64,000 nucleotides of DNA. Source: Nothopassalora personata (taxonomy: Eukaryota; Ascomycota; Dothideomycetes; Mycosphaerellales; Mycosphaerellaceae). A program made the position numbers and the translations under genes. A model generated the notes under the pieces. It was not told where the DNA came from. It saw only the letters and a list, made by a program, of their open reading frames with translations, and made no database searches. Positions 46,600 through 58,799 of this stretch are shown here, one piece after another; within the stretch, counting starts at the first letter, position 1, and each line of letters starts with the position of its first letter. Location: positions 992,001 to 1,056,000 of the forward strand of contig CM066292.1 of NCBI GenBank assembly GCA_033816765.1, read 5' to 3'.

Positions 46600-49500
46600 A
46601 CGTAATTTTAGGGCTAAGCCCGTACTACTATTCTATTGTTCGCAAATAGCGCTTTAAAAAGAGCTATTAAACGTCTAAATTAGGTAACTACCTATCTCGT
46701 AGCCCGGCGCTAAGTCTTATTTACTTACATTTAGTATTAGGTGATTACTATTGTTAGATAGTAATAACTTATTCCCTAGACATTATATAGTAAAGAAAAG
46801 ACAAGATTTAGGATTCTCGCGTTTAAGCCTATAGAATAAGCCTAGTAACTTCCTAATTAGGCCTAGTTTAAAATTTTATTAAGGTTGCCTCTAGATCCGG
46901 GAACCTAGAAGTACTTTTAAAGTTTTTAGCTAGTATAGCTATTTAACCTCTTCGAGTTTACTTCCTCTCTCTTAATGCTACTTAGGCGTAGTAATACCTA
47001 TAGTACAAATATAGTCTATTACTTCCTATTATCCTTTAATAGATAGGAAAAGAATAGGAAAGACTACTACTCTTAGTTTTCTAGTCCTAACCTAAGTATA
47101 TAGATAACGTCCTTATAGGAAGTAAATTAGAGTCTCTTTTTAGCCGTATCGGCACCTATCGTCGTCCGTTTTACGGAACCCGTATAGGTAGTTACGGAAG
47201 AAACCGTATCCTAGTCGTAGAGAGTAGTAAGCGCTTAAGATAGTCCTCTTATATTATATTTATAGCGGGAAATATTCTTTACATTAAAATCGAGAGAAGT
47301 AGCTATTTAGACTATACTCCTTCTTAATCTTTACCTTATAAAGTTAGTCTCTAGTAGCTTTTACTACTAGGGTAGTAAGATATTATTTGTTAGTTATACT
47401 AAGTAACGTAAAGGTCTCTAGTTATCTTTAGATTCCCTAAAGTTTTAAGCCTTCTTTAGGTAATAAGAGCTCGTAACCTAACTCTATAACTTTTTTTATA
47501 GCTATAGGAATAGTACTACTAACGGCGTTAGTAATTAGGTTATTTATAGGAAGTATGTTTAGCCTTTAGCTATACTTTAGGACCTAGCGTTCTAGGCGGG
47601 TTTAGGGGGTAAGGAGGTTTACTTCTCTTTTAGTCGGCTTAGTAGGAGTAGTATAAAAGACCCCTAGGACCTTCCTAATACCCTTCCCGTATATAGCGTC
47701 TAAGAAAGTAATAGCTCTCCTAGATTTCTATAAATCGGCGCCCCGTAGTTAGCTACGGTAGTAACGTATAATAGATATAGTATAGGTAGAGAATAGGGAC
47801 TTAACTTATTCCCTATATTAGCTAGGCGGTTTATACTATAGAAGGAGGGAAGTACCTTAGTTACCCGGATTTAAATATATTCTTTAAAGGTAAGATAGGT
47901 ATTTAACTAAATCCCTAGCTATCGTACGGCTTTTATTACGGGTTTAATACCTTCCCTACTAGGTAGGGTAATAGAACTATTGCGTCCTTTACCTTCTACG
48001 AATTATAGGAGCTCAGTTTTTGCAAGGTTAAATTCTATTACTTACTTGGCTCCTTTCTTTATTAATAGTTTAACCTCTTTCTTAAGGATCTTTATATTCT
48101 CCTTAAGGCTAGTTGAGGTAACTAGGAGCCTAATATCCTTAATATAGAATAGGAAATTAGGGCCTTAATGTCCGTAAAGAGATCCCTTATATAGATAAGA
48201 AATAGAATTAGCAAGGTTAGACTACCTTACGGTACGCCGGTCTTAACGTCCGTAGTCTCTTCTATTTCTTCGTCGAAGGATAATTAAATCCTTCTCTCTT
48301 TAAGGAAGGACTTAGTCTACCTTATAACCGAGTAAGGGAGTCCTAATTTAATTAGTATTCTTAGAAGGCGATTCTTTAGGACGTAGTTAAAAGCTCCTTT
48401 AACGTCTAGAAAAGCTACGCTTGTTTTCTTTCCTTTTACTTAGTTACTTTTAATAAAATTAGTAAGAAGGAGGGCTATATCTACGGCTAAACGTTTAGTT
48501 CTACCGCCTATTTACGATTTATAAAGTAGCGGGCCGGTATTAGCTAGAACCCCTATTCTTTTAGCTAGTATTCTCTCGCTAACTTTCTCTAGGTAGTTTA
48601 GGAGTACTGTTATCCTATATACTCTAGGGATTAAGTAGTTAGGTTTGCCCGGTTTTACTAGAGTAAATCTAATTACTACTCACTATTACTTAGGATAGTA
48701 TCCTTTATTTAGTAGCGAGCTATAGACCTTAAGAAAGGTATCTAGAATAGCTTAAAATATACGTTTATTTTAGCTTAATTTATACTATCCGGGCCTAGAG
48801 TTTTGCCTTTTACTTTAAGGAACTATATACTAATTAGAGTTCTTCTAATTATATTAGGTTCTATTCCTAATTAGGATAGCTATCCTAAGAAGGGTCTAGA
48901 GAGTTATCGGGAGGTAGAGAAGGGAATAGCGCATCCCGGAGGGTCTCGTATTTTCCCTTAAATGTATCCTATCCGTTTATAGTCGGGATTAGACTATTTC
49001 CCCCTACTTTTATATAGGACAAGGCCTTATAGACTAACGTAATATTGGTCTTTTTAGGAATCTTATTCTAATAGTCTCGCTTAGCGTTTTAATAGCTAGG
49101 AAGTATTTATTCCTTACGACTAGGTATGCTTCTTTATTAGTACGTAGAGTAGATACTAGAGGACTAGTAATCTTTTTACGTTTGCAAGAGGTTTATTTTT
49201 GGAGTTCTTTAAGCTCTAGCGTCTACTACGGTTTAGACTTAGCTACTATCCTAAGTTTAGAGTTGTATAGTCTAGCTACGGTAGAGATAATATTAGAAAA
49301 GGTACTTACTAGTAGATTTAGGTCTTCTATTCCTTTAAGATCTACTTTACGGTCCTTTAGTTTATATATTTTTCTAGAACTAGAGCTACTATAAATATAG
49401 AAGGCTATAAAAACCCCTTTAGTTATCTATTTCTTAGTATTGAGAAGTTTACGTTAAAACGACTATAGCCTAATTATACTAAAATTATATTATATCCTAT

Positions 49501-50100
49501 TACTACTTAGACATTATATCTAAATAAACTAGTTTATATATATTGATGTAATTTCCTAGGCTTCGACTAACCAATCTAAATTACTTACGAGAGACTAGTA
49601 CTTAGAGACCTTAACTAGGCCTTAGTTAGCCTCCTTAGCTATAAGAGTTCAGTAGCCGTCTACTAGTATTAATATACTAAAGGGAGTGTCTATATTAAGT
49701 CTAAAGTTTTAACGTATGTTTTTTAAGATAATACTTTTATTTATGTTAATCTAAACCGTTTTCGTTATAGAATTCTCTATAAAGAGTTCTATACTAAGTT
49801 ATATTATATAGAACTAATAGAGGAAAAACTAGTGAATTTATAGTATTCTATTGTTTAGACCTAACTCTTTGCGTTTATAGCTATTTTAAATTATCATATC
49901 TATTTGATTTTACGGCGTAAAAACAGTATAGGAAAACGCCGGGCTCCGTAAGATAGACCTCTATAATTAAGAAAAAAAACCTAGTTTAACTTTAAGAGGT
50001 TGTCTTACCTAAGATTCCTTCCTCTACTATCTTTAAACCGGTAGATTTACCTACCTATATTATACATTCTAAGATTTATATAGTATATAAATAGTATGTT
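46600..50100 (-). mobile_element. LINE (Tad1-like) relic
   Basis: On the minus strand the RT of a non-LTR element is clear. KKTSVAFLDVKGAFN lies near 48440-48400, SFLKERRI near 48325 and VKTGVPQGSLTLLILFLIYI near 48250-48190. The catalytic box near 48130 reads YIKDI, where a YxDD-type box is expected. Upstream, at about 49700-49560, a weaker stretch fits an endonuclease (KTLDLIQTLPLVY). This type nicks DNA with its own endonuclease and copies its RNA in place. The ends are not defined. It could be the kind of LINE that mobilised the ~930-bp retroposon, but their 3' ends do not visibly match. Confidence 0.7.
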
Positions 50101-51355
50101 TAATCTTAGTCTATAGAAAAGTAAAGAACTCTTCTAACCCTTCTAAAATAACCCTAGAAAACTATAATCTATAGTTAGCTACTAGAAGGAGTTACTTAGT
50201 TAGTATACTTAAAGTAGAATTTATATCCTGTAGCATTAATTAAAGCTTTACATAGTAATTTAGTATTTAAAGAAGTTTTAACATATGCTATATGTTATTA
50301 TACTAAGTTCATTAGTATTACTTAATGTAGGCTTCAATATTAAGCGCTTATAAATTAGTAGTATGTTATATAACATATGTCTATATAAAATTAAATATTA
50401 TATAAATAAAAAGGCTAGAGATAACTAATTAAAGCTATCTATCTCTTAGTAGTTAGAACTTTAAGTTCAATAGACTATAGCCTTATTAATCTTAGATAGT
50501 AATGTACTCTCTTAGTTATTATATATTATACGTTAATAAGCAAATTAATATAATTATACAACTCTCTATGTCTATACGCCTTCTAAACTGTTTATTACAT
50601 AAGTATCCTTATAACTTTAGATCTCGATACTTTAATTTATTTTACCTCGATTATAAGATATATAGTAGGCTACTAAGTTACTAGTATTTAGAAAGATTTA
50701 GATAATATAAGACTACTATTGTAGTAAAGCTTACCTATCTAATTATCATTTATTCTACTAAGTAATTATACTACAGATGTATATAATTAATCTATATTTA
50801 GGTTGTAATTAGTATAAGATATTAGTAGGATAGCTGAAGTTATTTTGAAAAACTAATTACTTTAGTATATAACTTCCCTATTAGTGAATAAAATTAAGTA
50901 CTCTATTATAATTATACTTTCTTCTATGTACTTTATAGTAGGAATATTAATATTAATATACTTAGAACTTCCTTACTAAAGTTAGTCTCAGGAGCGCTCT
51001 AACTAATATACTAGTTCTTAATATAGTACCGGTAGTAGACTAAATTAATAGTATAATCTAAGTAAAGATTAATATTAGTAAAGTAGAAGATAAGCTCTAT
51101 ATATATTAGTTACTAGATAATACTAAAAAGTATATTCTTACCCTAACCTTAGTGAAAGCAATCCTTAATATAACGCGAGTATAACTTACTAGATTTTATT
51201 CCCTAGAAATAAAGCCCCTTATAGCCTTATTATTAAGAGTCTAGTTAAATATACCTAGTAGTATAATTATACCCGAATAATATAAGTAGTAATAGGACTT
51301 AATAATGACTCCTAGACTCTTCTATACTAGCTAAACTTACTCTTTCTTATACTTA
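50101..51355. other. AT-rich, RIP-mutated, nothing assignable
   Basis: Very low GC. A 60-codon open stretch at 50502-50684 has a composition expected from AT-rich noise. Confidence 0.5.
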
Positions 51356-51961
51356 TTATAAGAGCAATGTCCCGTGCTTTACACCCTACCTAACCTGACT
51401 AAAAGGTACAGTGTCCGCGGTTAGTAACCGAGGACAGTACGGGTATATATCCCTTTATTAATATTACGTAACCTAAGCCCGTTATGTGATTCCCTTACAA
51501 TTATACTACCCTCCTAGACGTACCGTCCTCGGGGCATAACGTATAAGGCTAAACGACTCTCGTTATTAATTACTAAGTAATGTTAACCCCGACACTACTA
51601 GTCGTACGCGCGTACGAAACGCCTACGTATCGTAATTGCGGCCTACGTCGCGATGCGACTATTAGACCTATTACGACACGTAGTCCCCGTACGACTAGTC
51701 TCTTAGCTCGCTAGCGAGAGAAATAGGAATCTATCTTCCCGCTAAGGCTCGAACTTGCGCGGCTAAGACTCGAAACCTAAACCTTAGGCAAACCGGTAAC
51801 CGTAGACACTCTTATAAGAGCAATGTCCCGTGCTTTACACCCTACCTAACCCAACTAAAAGGTATAGTGTCCGCGGTTGGTAACTAAGGATAGTACGGGT
51901 ACATATTCCTTTATTAATATTACGTAACCTAAGCCCGTTACGTAATTCCCTTACACTTATA
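51356..51961. mobile_element. TRIM-like element with ~144-150 bp terminal direct repeats
   Basis: Repeats 51356-51505 and 51812-51961 align at a constant offset of 456 bases without gaps, and by my count differ by about eleven transitions. Inside each, a TG...CA unit (tgtcccgtgctttaca to attcccttaca, 51368-51499 and 51824-51955) would fit a small LTR. Each also holds a hairpin attacgtaac...gttacgtaat (intact in the right copy). The ~310-bp interior is CG-rich and non-coding. It contains tRNA-like antisense blocks (ggctcgaactt, gactcgaaacc near 51740-51780). No target duplication was seen. Confidence 0.55.
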
Positions 51962-53592
51962 TACTAGCTCCTTTCTATTCCCTTAACTAAAAGTAGTAGT
52001 AGTACTACTTAGGTTACTAATTATAGTCTTTATTACGCTACTTATCATTAAATGTTTAGTTACGTCCTATTATAGAATTAACCCTACTTAAGTTATAGAG
52101 TGGATTCCTAGACTATTATCCTTCATAATTAAGTTCTTCTTAGCTATAGCCTCTTAGACCTTACTCTAGTTAATATTAAGCTTCTAAAGTTAAGTAAAAG
52201 TTCTTTATTATATTATAATCTACTATAATTAGCTTTCTAACCGTCTTAGCTTCTACCTTTAAGTTAAGTAGTCTCTTGGAAATAGTACAGGTAAGGGTAG
52301 TATTAATCTTTTTAAGTCTTAATAACGCCGCTTAAAGGTATTAAACTTCTAATATCTATTACGTATACTTAGAGTCGTATCAAGTATAATATCTTACTAT
52401 AAAATATAGAGCTAGTAAGTTATAAGAGTACTAATTACCTTATTAAATTATAACTTTATAGTCTATCCCTTAGATATAGCTTTTAAGAACTAAAGTATAT
52501 GCTTATAATAGACTTACTTATTTTTCCCATTATAAATAATTAGGTTAGCTACTAAGTTCTTTTATTAGTACCTCGTAAAGGTTAAACTAGACATAGAAGA
52601 CGCGGCTTAGAAAGGAATTTATACTATCTACTAAGAATACTTATTGGTTCGTCTAGTCCTTTAGTAGTACGTACTTTTAGAAAGTATAAATAACATTACG
52701 TACTCGCCCTATAGATAGTACGGTAGCTCGTTCTTAAGAAATCCTAGCGCCTTAGAGAAGTAATGTATTGTACTTATTTAAGTTAATAATAGAGGTAGTC
52801 TTAGTACTTAGTCTATTACTAAACCCGGTATATTTAGCTAGTAACTAAGTAATCTAGTTTTATATAGTAGTTAGTCTAAGTTTAATACTTATCTTATAAC
52901 TACCGCGTAGTTAACTTAAGGACACTTCTATACCTACATTCTTACTTAAACTCTAATAAGTTAGCTACTAAGGTAGGCCCTTCTCTCCTTTACTAGATAT
53001 AGTAGTAAGTAGTAACTTCTCCTTAATGTAGTTCTAAAGTAGTTATAAAGGATAGAGAAAAGCCTTATTATTACTAGTAGTATTTAAAGGTAGGTAGCGT
53101 TTACTACTATAATATTATATAGTAAGACTTAGAGTAGGAAATAGATACTCTTAATAAGGTTCTTTATCTTATAATAACTAATGTTTAGTACGTCCGTTTA
53201 TCATTTATTACGAGTATATAACTGTCTTTATATAGTAAAGTAGGTAGTTTACTGTTTACTTATAACTGTAAATCATATATAATTTTCTCTTAGTATTTCT
53301 AGCTACCTCTCTAATAGTACCTTAGTCCATATATCAATATATAACTAGTACACTATTTTATATACTTAGTTTATCTTAAATAATACTATATAAAGGTTAA
53401 TATACAATTACGTACTTAATTAGAGAGAGATAGAGTAAAATATAAAAATAAAAGAGCAAAAATAAAGTACTAACTAAAGACTAATAGAAATGTAATAGGA
53501 CATCCCCCTATAAGACTTTATACGCGTAAGGAGTACCCTATAGACGTAACGTAAACTACATTTAAAATTTAGATATAAAGTTATCTTATATC
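51962..53592. other. AT-rich, RIP-mutated, nothing assignable
   Basis: No frame, known motif or repeat match could be followed. It ends at the target duplication of the solo LTR. Confidence 0.5.
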
Positions 53593-53597
53593 CTAAT

Positions 53598-53957
53598 TGT
53601 TACGGAATAATTCCTATTGGACCCTAGAATCATAGGACAAGACATACACGTAACTAGATCCTGCCTAAGCGCTTAGACTTAGGGTAATTAGAATACTTAT
53701 AATTAGATTAATTAGACTGCTTATGCTTAGAATGCTTAGACTAATTAGGGAGATCTACGAATCTCCTTTATATTTAGGAACGCTAGAAACCCTTATAGTT
53801 CTAATACGTTTAACTTATGTTACTATCTTACTGATTGGAATACACTCTTATCCTAATTATTCATCTTCGCTTAGCTTGCTCTAGCCTCTCTAAAGAATAC
53901 CGCTACGTATCTTCACTTATCTCTCTTTTAAGACTAGCCCTAGAACTAGATATAACA
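53598..53957 (+). repeat. solo gypsy B-type LTR with 5-bp TSD
   Basis: 360 bp from TGTTACGG to TATAACA, flanked by ctaat at 53593-53597 and 53958-53962. The left ~200 bp match the reverse complement of the B1 LTR (taagcgcttagacttaggg, gagatctacgaatctcctt). The right ~160 bp match the B3 LTR (tctaaagaataccgctacg, attattcatcttcgcttag). It is a recombined or intermediate LTR. No internal sequence remains, so the element was lost by LTR-LTR recombination. Confidence 0.85.
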
Positions 53958-53962
53958 CTAAT

Positions 53963-56900
53963 CTCTACCTTTATAGTATTAATTAATATAGATTAATTCC
54001 ATTAGGGCTAAGGATCTAATTCCCTAAAGAATAGATATATATGAAAAAATAAGATATGTAAGAACTAAGGTTAATATAAGAAGTTGTAGTCTCCTTAGTT
54101 ATAATAGTATATTTAGCTAGGAGAGTATATCTCTAATATAGTACTCCTAGTTATTATAGATCTACTACTCTTATCAAAAGAGCGGTAGCGACGGCGTTAG
54201 CTTTTAGACATACTAGTTACTACTAGTTACTATACCGGTATTAAAGATTATATAGCGAGACTCTCCCCTAGATTAAAAATTCTTTCTAGAAGTTAATTAG
54301 TATTAACGGTACTAGGTTCCTAGGAAAGTTCCTCTCCTAGTATAGAACGTATCTAATATATCTCTTCTTCCTTAGAGAGTAGAACCTTCTTTAGAAGATA
54401 AGAAGTAAATAGTCTAGTTATAAGGTTACCGTATAGGTTCTCTAGCCTATAGGAGTATAGGAGTCTAAGTACTTTATCTTCTCCTATAGGTACTTTATTT
54501 TATTCTATAGTTACTTTATTCTCTACTTATTTATAGATTTTAATATACCGCGCTAGCTATATATAATCTTCTTAGAGCGGCTCTTCTTAATATTACCTTT
54601 TTTTCTATTAGTACTATTCTTTAGTATTGTTATTTTTAGTTAAGTTATAGTACTATTTTACTTAATACTTAATTTATCTATAATAATTTAGTACCTTATC
54701 TATGATAGTTAAAAGTCTATCTAGTAACTAGGTTTATAGCTAAAGAAGAGTTACGTAATCTCTTACTATATCCTAGTTATTATTTCTTGACCTAGGATGT
54801 TAGGCCTTAATAGAGAGTTATATATTATAACTAAATATAAACGCCACTAGAGTATTACTAAGAGTATAGTAAGTTATTATCTATTCTACCTATACTACTA
54901 TAGATCTATACTTTTACTAGCTATTCTACTAACTACGTATTATCTTTATTATAGTAGCTAGAATATATTTCTATCTAACCTTAATCTAAGGATTAGAGTA
55001 CTAATAGTAATCTAAGATCTTAGCTCTCTTAATACCTATACTAAGAAGGAGAAGTTCTGTCTTTATATAGTAGCTTCTTACATTTTCTAGTATAAGCTTA
55101 AAGCTATAGCTATATAAAGCAAATACATCCTTATAAAGAATTCTATAATCTACTTTAATGTAATGTTCTTAAAGCTATTAGTTATAGGTCTTAGATCTAT
55201 ATATCTAGTATATAACTCTCTTACTATAAGAAGAGCTCCTACTACCTTTAAGTATATAGAAGTATAGGCCTATCTCTTCCCTACGAGTATTTATAACAAA
55301 GAGTATAGTTCTATAGCGCGAGAATAGCTTTTCTAAAAGTAATTTAGTAGGTATAATCTATAACATTATAAGTAGGATTTATATATACTATCCTACTAGT
55401 ACCTTCTACTTAGTTTATTAGTAATACTTAGTAGAATAGTAGCCTTAGCTTTTATCTTAACTCTTAATTAGTTAATTATGTATAGTAAGCCTATTTACTA
55501 CTTAGTAGTATAGTATGTTATATCTTACTGATCTATATAGTACTCTATCCTGAATTATAAAGTTATAGGTCCTTCTACTATCCTTATACTACTAGAGAAG
55601 ACTTATATATTCTAGTCTTACTCTCTTTATAATTACTTAGGTAAGAAGGCGAGACTTATAGTTATACTTTTCCGGGTCTACTAGTACTTTGTTAATTTCT
55701 ACCTGTTAATAGTAACTCTTTAGATAGATAAAGATAGCCTAGGAGCGTTATTAACATAATTCTTATAGTTATTTCTAAGGTACGTAAGTTCTTATAGAGT
55801 AGGTTTCTTACTTATAAAGCTTATATATAATAGTATATCTAGTTCTATATAGAGACGTCCTAGTATATATCATACTTTAAAGGTAAATGAATAAGTCTAA
55901 GTAATCTATTTTATAGTTACTATACTAGGTAAACTTAATTACTAATACTTTAGATAATAAACTAAGGTATTAGTATTAATCTCTAGTATAAAGTATATAT
56001 TATAGAGCTATAGTCTATACTTCCGTAGTAGTACTTCTAGATGTTTAAGTTTACCTAAGTTATACTTCCTTTCTATACCTAGCTATAGTCTACTCTCGTA
56101 CTAATTAGAATATTGTACCTTAATTATTAGTAGAACGAGCTTATATAAGAATATATTCTAATCCTACTTAAGATATATTAATATTGAGGATAATGTCTAA
56201 TAGTATTATTAACCTAGATAGGAGAATACTTAAAGAAATTTAGTAGAGGAGTACTTATTAGAGGCTTACTAATCTTATTTATTACCTTTCTATAGTTATT
56301 GTCCTATATAATTATAACTTCCTTCTTTATAAGCTTAGAGAATAGCTAAGCTATAGTTAAATTATTTAGAAATCTAGGTACGGGTATAAGGCCTAGCTAT
56401 ATATATATACTTTAGTAGTAGTTAAAACCTCTAGCTAGTTAACTATCGTATAAACTATAGTAGGATAAAGATAACTACTATCTATATTAGTTATATAAAT
56501 AATAACATTTAGTCTTTAGAATAGTAGCTAAGTTTCTTTAAGGCTATTATTATCCTAGTACGGTCTAGGCTCTTAAGAATACTATTAAGGACTTTACTAA
56601 ATTCTACTAGAATCCTTCTAAGACGTAACCAGTACTCTTTCTTATTATGTCTAGTCTTAGGTTCTTTTACTCCTATATTACTAAGAAGTAGTTATATATT
56701 ATATAATAAATATTTAGAGAACACTTAGGTGATAACTCTTATAAACTACTTAACTAAGTTCTTAGTACTCTAGGGAAGGATTATCTATCTTACTAGTCCT
56801 AATAGTATTTGAAAGGTAGAAAGATCTCGGTAAAATTTATATAGTAATACCTAGTTATACTCTAGGAGAATTTCTAGTAGTAACGAAAGCTAGTAACCTA

Positions 56901-58799
56901 CAAATTTATTAGAAAGGTACTAGTACCTAGAGGTAGTCAAGTATCTTATTGAGTAGTCGTATTAATATTTACTATAGCGTTAAGAAGTTAAGACTTACTA
57001 TCCTTCTTATTTATAATAATGTATAGATTATAATAGATTAACTAACTAAGTTCTATAGTACTTACTTATAGACGATTGTAAAGTATGTTCTTAAGCTAGG
57101 TTCAAAGAGTATAGTATATTTAATATCTTAGGTACTACTAGAGGTTATAGAAAATAGTATAAATTACTATTAGTCTATATACTACATTTTTACTTCATTA
57201 TCTAGGTAGAACTACTACTAGTAAAGAGGTCTACTAGATTAAGTACCTTCTATCTTGAATTTATCTATATTAATAGATTTAATAGATTCAACTTTATTAC
57301 TTGTCTATTTATAGAGAGTACTTACTAATAGTTTATCTAAACTATAGGTAGTACGTATTTTTTTCGTAGCTTAGTTTACTTTAACCTACCTTAAGATTAC
57401 CTAGATGAAGAGATTATCTCTATTCTTTAGTAAGAGGGATACCGTAAGTATAAATACCTACCGTGGCGGCCCTAAATAAAGATTATTAGTTAGCGTAAGA
57501 CCTCTTTCTAAGTTCTTATAGATATATTTAGTACTTAATGTATCTAGTAAGGTATAAGTAGCGTTATATTATAGATTATATATTCTAAGGTCTAGCTTAG
57601 AATTAACCTAGGTTAATTCTATTACTCCTTAGATACTACCTTCTTAGAGTCTCTAATATATAGCTTAGAGTAAGAGACGAACATTATTTATATACTATAG
57701 ATAGTAGCCACTATTATTGATATAGTAGAAGTAGCTAAAATAGTACTAGTAGTTCTAGCTACGCCTAGTACATACTTAATAGTAGTAGTACGTACTGTTA
57801 GTAATATCCTAGTATAGACTATTATACTACTGTCTAAGAACATAATTATATCCTTCTAGGACTTATTAATATACTAACAAACTATAGGCTATACTTTTCT
57901 TTACTTCAGCCCTTTAAGAATTAGAGAGATACTAGTAGTATTCAATGTAATAATATCAAAAGAATGTTGTACTAGACATTATTCTATAGCTATAGAGAGA
58001 TACCTTTAAGAGGAATTAGTCTATTTATACTATAGAGTCTCATTACTAGATCTAGTTAAAAGGGTATACCTAGCTCTTAGGCCTATTAATTCCTAATTAT
58101 AATATCCTTAGATCCTTTATTTATAAGAGACCCTAGTAGCTATATATAAGGTCTATTCCCTACTTCTATATATAGGCTAGCTATAAGGTAGATATTTTCT
58201 TCTAGTTCTACTAGGCTAATCTATCTATAATTGTTATAGAGGTTCTCTAGCCTTAGTAGTAGGATATTTCCTAGGGTAGTAAGCTAATGTACTTCTAGAC
58301 TACAGATAGTAAATAACTATATAGGATAAGAGTTACCTATACTTCTACAGTAATATAAAGTAGCTTATTACGTATATTAGGTTTACTACCCGTTAGTATT
58401 AGGATCCTTATATATAAACTTATTAAAGTTAGAGGTCTACCTAAAAGCCTCTTTATATATAAGTTAGAAAGTTCTATAAACAATCTTTTAGACCTAGAAT
58501 ATATTCTAACCTTATCTATAGTGTTATCTATATCCTTTTAGAAAAATATATTAAATCTATAAATAGCTAGTTTCCTTCTTAGGTTCTTACTTATAGGTAC
58601 CTACATAGGCTTCGCTTAATATTAGCGCCTTAACTCTTACGTAGGTATATTATCTTAGATATAAAATATACCTAAGTCTAGGAGACTTAGACTTATTTAA
58701 TCTCTCTATAATATATAAGAGAGACTAGTAGCTACTCTTAAGCTTATTATATAAGGTTAATTAATAGATATCTTTTATACGCTATTGAAGCTCTAGCTA
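53963..58799. other. AT-rich, RIP-mutated, nothing assignable
   Basis: 4.8 kb of very low GC with scattered short tandem triplets. I followed no frame on either strand and found no motif of the transposon classes seen elsewhere. Confidence 0.45.

Noticed and set aside
49182..49394. 70-codon plus-strand frame, Ser/Leu-rich
   Set aside because: It is antisense to the LINE relic and has the composition of a shadow frame.
50502..50684. 60-codon frame in very AT-rich DNA
   Set aside because: Codon make-up (Tyr, Leu, Ile, Ser) is that of random AT-rich sequence.
51735..51790. Antisense tRNA genes in the TRIM-like interior
   Set aside because: Only B-box-like blocks (ttcgagcc, ttcgagtc in complement) are present; I could not fold a full cloverleaf.
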